DNA of 64,000 nt, from positions 1-64,000 of the forward strand of contig WMKJ01000029.1 of NCBI GenBank assembly GCA_009733715.1, in the 5' to 3' direction. Every line of letters begins with the position of its first letter. The stretch's first letter is position 1. This DNA is from Herpomyces periplanetae (taxonomy: Eukaryota; Ascomycota; Laboulbeniomycetes; Herpomycetales; Herpomycetaceae). Under the pieces are notes generated by a model. It searched no databases, had not been told where the DNA came from, and saw only the letters and a program-made list of their open reading frames with translations. Of the stretch, positions 11,210 to 23,400 are shown one piece after another. Position numbers and translations under genes: made by a program.

Positions 11210-12960
11210 AGCGGGGAGGGAGATCTAATGAAGTAAACGTATACACTTGGGGTAAATTGAAGATTGGTTAAAGTAATTTGAGAGGTTCGTGAGGTTTCGG
11301 TTTTTGGAGAAGGGAAAATGGTGGTAAGATAGAATTTACTGGTATTGTTATGGAAATAATTATACCGAGGGAGTATATGTAAAACGGGAGTGTAACTTGT
11401 GAGTATGGAATTAGCCCTGGGATGATGATGTAGAGGAGGAAGAGGTAGGGATATGGTGGTGAAGAAGGAATGATGGAGTGTGAGTAAGAGAAGAGTGGGT
11501 AAATTAGGAGATTGTAAAGGTCAAACATACAGGTAGCAAGTACATGGAGAATATTAACGATTATGTATAATGGGGGAATGAAACATTGAGGTGAGAGTAG
11601 TGAAGAGTGAAATGGATGAACAATACGAGTTGATGATTACGGTAGTTTGGAAGGGCGAGAAAGTGATAGAATCAGCGTGGATCAAACGGTTATGATGGCT
11701 ATAAATGAAAGAGATATACAAACAGAGATGGAAATAATTGGAATAATCCGGCAGACCGGGATAAAGTTGAAAATGATGATGAAGCCGGAGATGAATAGAA
11801 GGGGATGGGGTAAGTTAAGGATGAATGGGAGTGGGGAGGGGTAGAGTGGGGAAAGGGTAGGGAGAAGGGAGTAGGAATGTTTACTAGTTACGCGGAAATT
11901 TGGGCAATGGGAGAAGCAAGCGAAGTAAGTAACGCAAAAGGAACGAGGAAGAGAAGAGAAATGGTAAAACGAGACGAATGAAAAGGCAAGGTTAAAAATT
12001 TGGAGAATCGGTTACCGTAGCGGGTAGGTAAGGTAAGGTGTAAGTGATGATACAGCCCTGAAAATGTTTCTCGGAGACAATAAGATGCATTGATATATGC
12101 ACTCAAACATCCCCATACAAGTAGGAATATGGGTGAGGGTGAAGGTGGATGTAGGTATGTATTAGAGCGTAGATGCATGGATGCATGCATACATACATAT
12201 ATACACACAACTTCAATAGATCGGAAAGATAATTAATTCGCGGTAAGTTTAACGCGTAGACTCGGAAAGATTGTCTGCTAACGGTGAAACTGTAATACTA
12301 GTACAGTGACAATTATGTAGTGAGGAAACAATTTAAGTCACATTAATTCAGTGGACTCAGAATAGTGAGGAGGAGGTAGAGGGAAAATGTTAGTTGTGAG
12401 GGAGAGTGTGTTAGGTACTGGCTAGACTATTTGGGGTAATTTTAACGGGAAACGAGGGTACAGAAGTGCTGGGAATTGTATAGGTCAGGTTAACTTGAAA
12501 ACGTACGTAAAGTCAAGGGAAACCGAGTTAAGTACTATCGACACTTTTTAATGTTGGATACAAGTTAATGGTATAACTTACATCTATGAAATCTTGTAGT
12601 ATACAGCTTAGCGAAAAGGTGAGAAAGGTGATGTGGACCAAATGAAGCAAGCGGAGTCAACACGGGTGCCGGAACAAGTGCCTGCGCCTGAGCGTTGCAC
12701 CAGGACAATCCCCACGCCCATAACACGTGACCCTACAGTCTATTCTCCGGAGCGGTAGCGGATGGATTTGGCTAAGATTGGCTTTGGTGGGACGGGTTTA
12801 TGAATGAAGGGCGGGCGCGACTCCGGGGAGAGGTAGGTTCGGGACAATGGGTTGCGCTTGTTCATTGGTACGTGCTGGATAAAGTAATCCGGTATTAGTC
12901 ATCATGATTGACTTGGATAGTCTTTAGGTTACTTTGGTTTGTACGTCCGCCCGAGCTTTG

Positions 12961-13035
12961 CACCTACGCCCACGGCCACGGCCACGGCCACGCCTACGCC
13001 TACGCCTACACCTACACCTACGCCTACGCCCGCTC
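12961..13035. repeat. Hexanucleotide microsatellite (CACGGC / TACGCC / TACACC)
   Basis: Tandem six-base units that drift from CACGGC to TACGCC to TACACC and back. Because the unit is a multiple of three and lacks stops, three plus-strand frames and a minus-strand frame stay open across it, producing dipeptide-repeat peptides that should not be read as genes. Confidence 0.85.
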
Positions 13036-13508
13036 CCGTGTTTGTGTCTGTTCGCCAACCATGTACCGTGCACCACTCACTACACCCTTTCTCCTTACTC
13101 CTTTCCGCCCTTCCCAATTATTACCTCCATCTCACATCACTTCTTCTCGTTATACCTTTAGATCATCCTTTCAATGCCAAGTTTATCCCCCCCATACTAT
13201 ACCACCACCACTTTTCCATCATATCAATACCCTTCCCCATCCGGTTCTCTCCACCTTTCCTTCTCGTCGTCTCTTCTTCCGTTCAATTCATTCCATTTTC
13301 CAAAATCCCCATCAATCCTATTGATTAATTCGTTTATCAAACGAATAATGAATATCGCTATTTAATTCATTTCTCCATCCATCCATCTTTCTCTTAACTT
13401 TCTCCTTCCCATTCCTACCCATCCTTTCTCCATCTGATTAGCTACATCTTCCCTCTTATCCCATTTCCATTAACAGCCCGCAATTAAACTCTATCCTAAG
13501 CCTATTTT

Positions 13509-13511
<3 letters not shown>

Positions 13512-13545
<34 letters not shown>
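13512..13545. repeat. (TA)n microsatellite
   Basis: An uninterrupted run of alternating T and A of about 34 bases, inside the pyrimidine-rich tract upstream of uL2m. Confidence 0.9.
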
Positions 13546-13549
<4 letters not shown>

Positions 13550-16092
13550 CAATAATTCGCCCAAAGTATTCCAAAACTTTTCCGCTCCTCCTTCTTACGC
13601 TGCCGTCCCGCTAGATATACCTATATCTTTTTTTTACTTTTCTTTGCACAACCTAATTATTTTACTTAAACCCACCCACCCCCCTGGACGCATCCAGCGA
13701 TTCATCGTCTGCCCAATCATTGTAGAATTCGCAATCATTTTCGTAAGTGTCCCGTATGTATCAGCGTGCGTGCCCGATGTGTATGTGCAACCCGGACCAA
13801 ATTAATCCCCAAATGTTCCCTACTCTTCTCGATTGTTTCCTTTCCCCCCCTCCCCTCCCTCCCCCATGGGTGCAGTTTCAATTTTTCTCCCATCCCCACG
13901 TCTTTTACCACACCTCTATACCTTTTAATCGCCTACCTATTCCCGCGTCCATCCATTCACCATTTTTTCCCTGATAATCACTACCCTTTTTCTCCCACCA
14001 AATTCCCCCGTCATAACCCTTATAGCAGGCTGTTTCTACTCTACGCTATATGCCTGTTCCTAAACTTAACCTTCAACCCATCCCCACAGTGAAACCCTTG
14101 GTTGACCAGAGAATTAATATCCCCCACTGAATATCTCACTTGTTTGCTCATTATTTCGTAACCATAGTTTGCGTCGACTAACTTTCTTTATCAACCCACC
14201 AATCCACTCGCCTGCGAGCCTCTTCTTGCCCGCCTGCCTGCATGCATCTATTTACTCTTCAATACTTTGATACATCGCCTACGCCTATTTCTTGCTTAAT
14301 AATGACTCCGCTTGCTCTACCAGTAAAGTGTACCCCCCCCTTAGAAACCAATCTTCTCCCCTACCCCATATATATTCCCATTTCGTTCTAACTAAATAAT
14401 TACATGGGAATACACACCTCTCATCACAACTTCATTGTACTCCGAGTTGTAACGTGTGGTATGTAACTATGCATGCATGCGCTTGTGTGTTTGTACGTAC
14501 AAATTGGTACCAACAATTCCTCGATTATATACTAATATTTTCCGTCATAACGTGCACACATATATGTGCATACTCATGTACGTGTTCAAACACACATCCG
14601 CATCTGCATCCACTCACCCGTCTACGTCTGCGTCTACGTCCACGTCCACGTTCAAGTACACATACACGTACATATGTATGCTAGGTATACGTGCATATAT
14701 ACGTAAATATAAATATATATACATGTATCCGTGTATGCATCCATACCGCTCAACTCCTCACCCACCCGTTAACTTCGCCTGCCTAAAAGTTGCCCTGTCA
14801 ATCCATACTACATATTTTAAACCCTTTCATCTTCCCGTTTGAGCTGCCGAACTAACCTAACTAGCTCCCAACCTAATTAGCCTTGTTCGCTAAGTTATTA
14901 CACAATTCTTGACTCCCCAGTATTTGGTCGCTCAAGATCACCGTTTTTACCCGACATGTTGACTCGGTTACCGAGTCACTTGGAAGCTGCCTGTTCATCA
15001 CCCTCTTTTCTATAGCTATAATCATAACACAGCGTAATCTATTGTTTTTATTTTTTCCCCTTCCCGTTTCCTTTTGCTCCAACTTATCATTGTGTGAGCA
15101 TGTGCCTACCTATGCATATATACCACCACAAAATTCTATCAAATCAAAGTCTTCATACTCTTTTACCTACTTGTTAATCATTCTGTATTACCTTCATTAC
15201 TAGATATTCGATGCTTCGTTTCCCGGTAAATAGTCTATCCCCATCGCACAAATTCACTATACTTTTCCATTGCGCTCCCATCAAATTTACTTCCCGAATC
15301 ACCCGTTCTTCCCGTAGCCTCACCTCCTCCACCATCACCATTACGTAGTGTTGGTTGCCACCAATTCTCACCACTTCATTCTTGTATCCCTATCTTCAAA
15401 ATTTCTCCACACCGTACCTCTTCATACTACATCAATTCTTCCTCATCCGAAACATCTCAACATCTAATAGCCTACTCATACATCTCCCTCCCTACACCAT
15501 TATTGGCACTCACCCTATCCAATTTCAGTAGTAAGCCGCCACTGCTATCCTTTCTTCAATTCGGCCACATGTTACTACAATTGTCTTACCATCCGCGTTC
15601 CCTATTACTTCTGTCTGCTCATCACTTCATACCCTTATGCATCCCACCGCTCCTCAGTCTTCTCTTTAACGTTTATCCTCAATTTGTCCATTCACAAACG
15701 CTTACACTCTGCCCACGGATTATACACCCACTTATAAATTTTAATCTTCTCCCTTTCTCCAACTGTTAACTTTTATACATCTATATAATTCCATCACCAT
15801 CACTATTTCACCATCATTCCCTCCCTTTCCAAGTTCTGTCCGCTTTCCTCTCCATAGTCATGTGATTCAATACAGCATGCCCTACCGTTGATTAGGCTTA
15901 AAGATAGATCAGTGCTCCCGGAATAAACATTTTCCGACCCCGTTTAGTTTGCTATGTAAGCAACAGGGTTGAGTAGTTTGTCCAAGACGGATGTGTGCGC
16001 GCGCCATTGTACGGTTAACACAATTCTCAAAATCATTTATCGTCTATACCAATTTTCAATTGTTGTTAAATGGTGACAAAATTGTCCTTTAA

Positions 16093-17328
16093 ATGTTTCG
16101 ATACTTTTTAAAAAATTCCTGCGTTGTTAACGTGAAGCAAAATTTTTGTACTTCACGTTTAACGTGTGCAGGTAAACGTAATAGTCGTGTTACTGCTAAG
16201 GCTAAGGTAGTCACTTCGTCAAGTTTTGCGGCTAGTTTAAAAGATGACTTACGCTTAAATCCCTATATTTTTACGCCAAAACCGCGTACCCCGGGTCTTC
16301 GTCATGTACGACGAATTCGGAATCCTCACGTATGGATGGGTCGTCCGTGGCGAAAGTTAACATGCGTTAAGAAGGGTCATGCTATAGGCGGAAGAAATCA
16401 TACTGGTCACGTCACTGTTCGACATCGCGGTAATCCGCGGCATCGTAAACGCTTACGCACTGTTGATTTCGAGCGTAATTCAAGTGATGCTCCTCACCTA
16501 GTTGTGAGAATTGAACGTGATCCAGGACGTTCAGCGCATATTGCCTTAATTGTCGAATTACTTCCTCACGAATCTCCTCAATCTTTTATTGCGTCAGTTA
16601 CGCAAAACTCTCCACCACCGAAAAATGCCATATGCTCCCCTCGTCAATTACGTGGACGTCATTTATCCTACATTTTAGCTGCCGAAGGTCTTCGTGCAGG
16701 TGATATAGTTCAATCATGGAGAAATGGTGTACCACAAAATATCGTTAGGGAATTTAATAAATCTTCATTTCAATCACACGAAAGCATCAGTCAAGCTACA
16801 TCTACTTTAGACCCGGGTTATTTAGCAGCGAAAGCTCTTATTCGTGGTAACTGTGTACCCATACATATGGTACCGGTTGGTACTGAAATTTTTAACATTG
16901 GTTCCCACGAAAGGCGCGGTGGAGTGTTCTGTCGTTCGGCCGGTACATACGCAACAGTTGTAAATCATGATTCCGATGGAACTGGACCGTCTACAATAAA
17001 GGTTCAGAGTGGTGAGATTCGGTACGTTTCACGCTTAGCATGCGCGACTATAGGTATAGCTAGTAACGCATTGCACAATCGTGAACAATTGGGAAAAGCC
17101 GGTAGAGCTAGATGGTTAGGGAGACGACCCACCGTACGCGGTGTTGCAATGAATGCGTGTGATCATCCTCACGGAGGGGGTAGAGGTAAATCCAAGGGAA
17201 ATCGAATTCCCGTTAGCCCATGGGGCAAGCAAGCCAAATCCGGCAAGAAAACGCGAAAAAGGGCGTTAAGATGGGTTGTCAAGGAGAGACCTCGAAATTT
17301 TGGTGCTCGACGCAAGAGAGAAAAATAG
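16093..17328 (+). CDS. MRPL2: Mitochondrial large-subunit ribosomal protein uL2m
   Basis: Core protein of the mitochondrial large ribosomal subunit near the peptidyl-transferase centre; the yeast counterpart is Rml2. Single exon, 411 aa. The first 40 or so residues are basic and hydrophobic without acidic residues (MFRYFLKNSCVV, then K/R-rich), fitting a mitochondrial presequence. The uL2 RNA-binding part contains GGRNHTGHVTVRHRGN and RKRLRTVDFER; the C-terminal part carries the signature GVAMNACDHPHGGGRGKSKG with SPWGKQAK near residues 348-380. An insertion rich in Ser, Pro and Gln lies around residues 165-260 compared with bacterial L2. The start is the first ATG after stops. It lies divergent from cyclin across 8.9 kb, with an E-box GTCATGTGAT about 230 bp upstream. 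Confidence 0.96.
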   Translation: MFRYFLKNSCVVNVKQNFCTSRLTCAGKRNSRVTAKAKVVTSSSFAASLKDDLRLNPYIFTPKPRTPGLRHVRRIRNPHVWMGRPWRKLTCVKKGHAIGGRNHTGHVTVRHRGNPRHRKRLRTVDFERNSSDAPHLVVRIERDPGRSAHIALIVELLPHESPQSFIASVTQNSPPPKNAICSPRQLRGRHLSYILAAEGLRAGDIVQSWRNGVPQNIVREFNKSSFQSHESISQATSTLDPGYLAAKALIRGNCVPIHMVPVGTEIFNIGSHERRGGVFCRSAGTYATVVNHDSDGTGPSTIKVQSGEIRYVSRLACATIGIASNALHNREQLGKAGRARWLGRRPTVRGVAMNACDHPHGGGRGKSKGNRIPVSPWGKQAKSGKKTRKRALRWVVKERPRNFGARRKREK

Positions 17329-17836
17329 ATAATAATCGTCACCATATCCAATTTACCTCCAATATGTGTACCTTACACATTGGATGCATTAACTTTATGC
17401 TGTTCGTCACGATACTTTACGTATCAACATGTTTAGCAACTGAAACTTCGTCCTTTTACCCTTCAGAAAGGAATTCCCCGATTACCGGGCCGGACCGAAC
17501 CGACACCCGTTTCTAACCGGTGAATTACTAATCCAGTAACCGCCGTCCGGCCGCCTCAGTCACCTATTATTTCTCCACTTTTGCTTTTGTCTCTACTTTG
17601 TATTACTACTACTTTCCTAATCGGGTAAATCGTTAGTGATCTAGGCAGTCGCCACCGATACTGCCGTCGCCGTTGCAGCTGGCCCGGATATGGAATAAGG
17701 ATCAGGATCAGGACCCGGCTTGCGCTTTCGCTCAGAATCACAATCACGAAAATATCTTGTGTTATATGTGTTTGCTCTAATCAATCCATCACCCTTCTAT
17801 TAAACGGAACAATCGTTCGCGCATTAATTATCTAGT
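17329..17836. other. Intergenic region between uL2m and NAA15 3' ends
   Basis: Convergent 3' flanks of about 0.5 kb with no recognised gene. Around 17475-17560 there is a GC-rich patch with CCGG-rich repeats and no clear RNA fold visible by eye. Confidence 0.5.
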
Positions 17837-20442
17837 TTACCCGGACATATCGATACGTTTACCACCTAAGGGTAAGTTCGCATCTATAGCCTTAATCACA
17901 TCTTCATTCAAATTTTGCTTCTCCTGTCGGTACTGTAAATTGAAATTTTCAACTAGCGAATTCAATTTACCATACGTTGGATTTAGCGCTTCAAGCGCAA
18001 GCAAACTCTTCAACGCCGGTAAATACTTTCCTATTATTACAGTTAATCAATGGTTAGCACTCAATCTGTATGTATACCCATCACCATTACACAGTAGAAT
18101 CAATCCAACAGATCAAATTGTACTAACTTTTTCTTAGGTAGACTTGTACGCTAATATCGTGTACCTCACACGATCGGGCGTGAAACTTCAGGCAAGGTCG
18201 AAGCCAATTTAACGCCTCATTAATGGGCTCTTTAACCTTAACAAGATTCTCTCCTCTAGGATCCAAATCAACAATCTTCTTGGGTCCTCCACTCTCTTGA
18301 TTTGCAGCTTTTCCCGATCCAGCGAATTTTCCTGTACCCGTTTGACCAGTTTGCGCCGACTTTTTAGCATTAGCTTCTCTCGCCTTGGCTTGTGCTTTCC
18401 TTTCACGCTTGGCCATATTCCGCTTTTCGTCCATCTCGATTGTTGATCCATCCTTATTGACCTTGTCTTCACACGTCTCAACGCTACAACATGAATTTGG
18501 AGTTAACTTATCGTGTAAGTTAATGTATATTTTCATGGCTGCTATGCCGGCTCGTCTAAATATGTCATGCTCCCAAGATTTATCCCATCTTTCAAGCATT
18601 TCAAGATACGCATTTATCTGACCTTTACGTATGGAAAATGAGTGAAAGTCAACTTGATCGTCTTTCCAGGATTCAAAAATGTCAAAAATACTCTTAAATC
18701 TCTTCAAGGCTAAACCCAGCTGACCTTGTCGAAAGTAGGATTCTCCGTCTTCGATAAGGTACCATAAGCATTGCATATCAAGCAAATCACCCAGGATTGC
18801 ATCTGGTTCACTGTAACGTGTAAACTTTCCGGCAATTTTTAAGGCCAAATCATTCTCATTATTTCTTAGGCGATACTTTACGCATTTGGTGTTAATGTAA
18901 CGGTCACGTTCATCCTTCTCACGAGCCTGGTTCATGGCCTCAGCAGCCTCGGCTATTTGACCTGAATGCTTTAGTATGCGTGCTTTGGCCATGTGTAGAT
19001 AAACGGAATTTTCGTCCAAGGCTAAAGCTTGGTTCAGATATTTTTCTGCTATGTCGAGTGAACGAGTTCTCCAGTAATCATTATGCTGCACGATAAAATA
19101 TAATTTCATCACTAATTGTTCGTTTGGTTTAGTAACCTTGTCGGTGGAGTCTGGAGAAAATTTTGTTTCTGCGTCTACCTCGGGGATAAGTTGATCGCGT
19201 ACAAAGTTGACGAAGAATTCACGCTTCAATGCGTCGCTGTAGAGTGATTTAACAGTGGCAAATGTAGATGGAACACACCTAGCTAACAGACGGCGTACGT
19301 ATGCTTCAGCAGCTACGTTGAACTGATTGCCGGTTAGAAAGTTCAAGGGAACACGTCTCATCGAGTCAGATCGGGGGAATTGTTTGGCCAAGTCATCATA
19401 CAGTTTTGTTAAATCATCATGATGGGCAACATTACTACGATCCAGCAAATGGCACTTTTCAAACCGTTCCAAGTAGGTATAATTTTCAGTATTCCGTTTT
19501 ACTAAAGCTTTACATGCGGTCAACGCTTCGTCCATTCGATTTAATTTTATCAAGTATTCAACTCTACGCTCCATTACGGTTGAACGATCTAGTGAATTGG
19601 CAGCAATAGTTTCCAAATGGTGCAATGCACGTTCCACATCACCAGATTCAGCTATGATTTTATTCTTGAAAAGATGCACTTCCGATCGTTCAACGTCTAC
19701 GGGACTACCTGGACCTGATACACCTTTATTAAGATTTTCATAGCCTGTTAAGGTTTCTTCGGCCGATTTTAAATCTTTGACAAGGTACTGAGCAACAGCA
19801 AGCGCTGTCCAATTTTGACCCATGGCAGACTTTCCGGTGAACATTAACTTGCGGGTTTGCAAAAATCCGGGATAATCACGCATGTGAATTTGAAGGGTGG
19901 CTAAATCACGTTGAATTTGGGGCGATTGGGGATCCAAGCGCAAAGCAGTTTTGTAGGCTTTGATAGCATCATCGTATTTTTTAACGGTTTGGTAAAGTAA
20001 GCCGTAAACGTGCCAGCATACGTGGGACTGCATGTCATTTCTAAGGGCAATTTTGGCGAGATCGAATGCTTCGGTGGTGTGTCCCTGAGCATTGAGGATT
20101 AATACTTTCATAGCTTGAGTTTCTCCATGATCGGGATTTTTGGTTAGCAACTGGTCAGCTGCTTTTAAACCTACTCGGGTGAGTGCAAGTTAGTGGAATT
20201 GTAGACAAATTTTCATATGGCAAGTAAGCACGAAAATTTTGGGTGGGTGGGGTTGACTGGTGTATGGCTACGTTACTCTTAATTTTCATAGTGTATAGTC
20301 TGGAGGGTTCTTTGTATGAAATGATGAATTGTTTGATAGGGAACGGTGCATTTGACTAACCTTTTTTGTATTGTTTAGCTTCATAAAATCGAACAATAGT
20401 CCGAAACTGTGCAGCATCTTTATGACCTAGAGGTTGAGGCAT
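17837..20442 (-). CDS. NAA15: NatA auxiliary subunit NAA15/Nat1 (TPR scaffold)
   Basis: Ribosome-anchoring scaffold that binds the catalytic subunit Naa10 and acetylates nascent N-termini exposed after Met removal. Exons: 20361-20442, 18128-20170, 17837-18030, in phase, 772 aa; relatives are about 850. Exon 1 gives MPQPLGHKDAAQFRTIVRFY and EAKQYKKG, then LKAADQLLTKNPDHGETQAMK, SHVCWHVYGLLYQ, KKYDDAIKAYKTAL and LQIHMRDY, the classic N-terminal TPR sequence. More TPR helices follow throughout, then a Lys/Ala/Glu-rich charged linker (ERKAQAKAREANAKK) and a conserved EVHDISVQVYLRKRKYLPALK region in the C-terminus. The last exon was found by frame-matched splice sites and fits the family end. The intron after codon 27 is 190 bp. 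Identification is firm. Confidence 0.95.
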
Positions 20443-23400
20443 GTGGTGTGATGATGGGTATCTCGAAGGATGTATTGTTGCAAAAGTAAACCTTTTTGGT
20501 TAAAAGTTTAATCACTTGAGTGAGTTAACTGAGTATATTTTTACCACAAAGGTGACCCCCCTGCACTAGTTAACCCGCAATTTTCACGTTCACTAATATC
20601 GTTTACTATTGAGTCGGATGCAGTTTACAATCGATAAATTTTATGAATTCTGTTTATTAAAGTTGAAAGTACTGTATTGCATCGATTGTTAATCTCTTTC
20701 GTTTTTTTTATCAAATATTTTTTTTGGATAATATAACAGGTGAATTTTGGACAATCAAAATTCGGTAACTTACAAGTTTGTTCATTCGACGTTTCATTAA
20801 CTTTGACTGTGGGTAAACGATGAGTGAAGGTAAGTGAAGGATAAACTGATCAAATGTGTTAGATACGGATAGTCAAAGTATCTTAACATAATCCATAAAG
20901 GTTTTAACCAGGTCATCGATCAATCCAATTTAGCCCTGTGAAAAATTTGGCCATTCGCCATCGTCGAATGGACAATTCTACATTTTTATGTTTCGTCCTG
21001 CACGAATCGTAAGCGATCCATCGGAGTAATTTTTTTCCATCTATCCCCGGCCCCTTGGTATCCCGAGTCTTTATCTTATATTGTGTTGCGGAGGGATAAG
21101 GTCATTTACGTTTCGGCATAACGCCCCGACCGGATACACCAAGCATGCCGAAAAACGGATTTTGCGCCGTCCTTCGGCTCGTCACGTGACATTATTTCTT
21201 CACATTTTGTCTGGGTTCATTTCGACTGAAGATTGTTGATGATTCCCAAGTTTTGCATTTTTTACACATTTCTTAAATATTCCAATGGTACTTATCATTA
21301 TCAGTATTAATTGCAGTTCAGAGTGTAAACTCATAAAATGAATCTATACGGTTTCTCAATTATTAGGCTGCAGTTTAACCTTGTCTAAGCTAAGTTCACG
21401 AAGTCTTGGACTGATCAGCCTCGTGCATAGTGGACCAGGCAAATTGTACAACGTGATGGTGATATATTTTCATTCTGCTTAAACCTTTTGAAAGCTTAAT
21501 TCATACGCAGTTATAACTTACTCGGAACTCCAAACTGTATTTTGTTAGTCTTTGACTCTGCATGAATCATGACAAACGAAGGAACAAATAGATTCATAAA
21601 ACTGTTCTATCACGTACACTCGTCCAAACGTTACACGAATACTGATTCCCCATGTTACTCGTATCTTCTCTCCCCCATTAGATTTTATTTACACAGTCGC
21701 CAATTTTTGACCGGTTTATCCAGATCTACACGATTGTGGGCAGGCGCTTAAATTATGATGTACATGCACTACCTGACATCTTAGTGAACAAGGTTTAGGC
21801 GTGATCCACCAGCATACACGGTATAGATTAGTATATCGTGTACACATTTATAGACGTGCGAAGTTCGAACAAAACTGCAGTGATCAAACACTTTATGCTT
21901 ATAAAATTCTAGGCTGGCGACAAAATTTTATCGTCTTCTGTAACGTGCACACTATCCAACCATACGATAATAATGTATGGGGCAGTTAAAAAACTGGCAC
22001 AAACGAAGATGCATATATTCCCCTTCCACTCCCCCAAAATGGCATCTCAAGTAGTTTGTGCGTTCATGTTAACTAAATAGTCTTAAACAACATTGTACAG
22101 GGAACATGTTAGTTTGATTAACACAATGACAATGTCAGGCGAATCTATGTGTACACTAGTTGAAAATTGGTTAGTCGTGTAGTTTTAGCAAGTATAATTG
22201 AGAAACTTATCACAAAGGGTGGCACGGGATGGCTATGCTGATGTTAATGATTTCCAGGCAAGTGTTACGAGATTAAAAGATTGATAATGGCAACATGCAG
22301 AGCTGCTATACGAGGTGACAGGAGGACCATTCAGTTAAATGTTATCAACCAATTTCCCACTACAAATTAGCCAACAGGTAGACTCTAAAATTACTGTGTA
22401 ATTAACGTGTGGCATTATCAAGGTATCATTTAATTATTGAGAAAGTGATAAATGTATAACACTGAAGAATGCTCACTCTGATAGATTGTAAAAAGTGTAC
22501 TGGGGGTTATCATGGGCATTGTAATCTGGGCGAGTGTATACCATCAGGGAAGAAAATATAGATATACCATATCCGGCTGAAATGATTTAAGCGTTGTTAA
22601 TCTGTCCGTTTCATGGTAATGAAAGTGGAATGTAGATTAAGCTCACTCCACACATCATGTTGTAACCCGAAGCGTATTTACCCCCTTCATCCCGTCAAAG
22701 AGAAAGTTAGCAGGGGTTAAACAAATGATAACTTGCTTGTTATAGAAGCATAACCGGGGGGACTGCACAACATGAGATCTTGTAGCCATCAAGAGTTTAA
22801 TTATCGCGCTGAGTCTAATAACCTGCACCATCTACAATTTCCCGGAAGAGAGAGGCAGTGCAATGTTAACATAAGGGGAAAAATCGGTGGATTTAACATC
22901 ATTTTGGCAAAGCCCGTAAATTTTACCGTGGACGCGCTTCATGATACACTCGAAAGTGCTGACGCTGACGGGACGTGATAAATCCTTGAATTCAAATCAT
23001 CAAAGGCCCTTCCGCCCAAGTTAACATTGTGAATTTTGCACGTTGATACAAGCTGGCCTGGGTAGTATACCGAAACCGTAAACGGGCGAGGGAAACCGCA
23101 ACTTTTTATTTTTGTCAAGTTTGAAAGTGAGCTGCGTAGGTTTCACATTTTCTTATACACGCTTAACTTGGAGAAAAGTTTCTACACATTTCAATTCGGT
23201 TTACCAGTTAGTCCTTGGTATAATATAGCATAGTATAGCAAGGAAAGGCGGGATGCAAACTTTATCATTACCTGTAGCATTTTACATGATGTTTAACCAA
23301 GTTGGACGGTTTGATTTTTTCGGGTAGATTATGTTGTAGAGTAGAGTAGAGATAAATTAACTATGTTAACTTGATCCAAATATACGTGTCATGTCTTCGT

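Larger units (their letters stand above)
11210..16092. other. Gene-free tract with purine-to-pyrimidine switch near 12.9 kb
   Basis: The plus strand is purine-rich to about 12.45 kb and strongly pyrimidine-rich from about 12.95 to 15.85 kb, upstream of uL2m. Between them, about 12640-12900, lies a more GC-rich unbiased island containing ACACGTGACC (12723-12732). Other content: a CACGGC/TACGCC hexamer array at 12961-13035, a (TA)n run at 13512-13545, CGTCTACGTC-like units at 14618-14655 and an E-box GTCATGTGAT at 15857-15866. Many overlapping open frames are products of the bias and repeats. No gene is recognised. Confidence 0.6.

Noticed and set aside
12908-13365. Several overlapping open frames of 60-138 codons
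   Set aside because: They arise from the hexamer array and pyrimidine-rich sequence, overlap in three frames, and encode dipeptide repeats without domain likeness.
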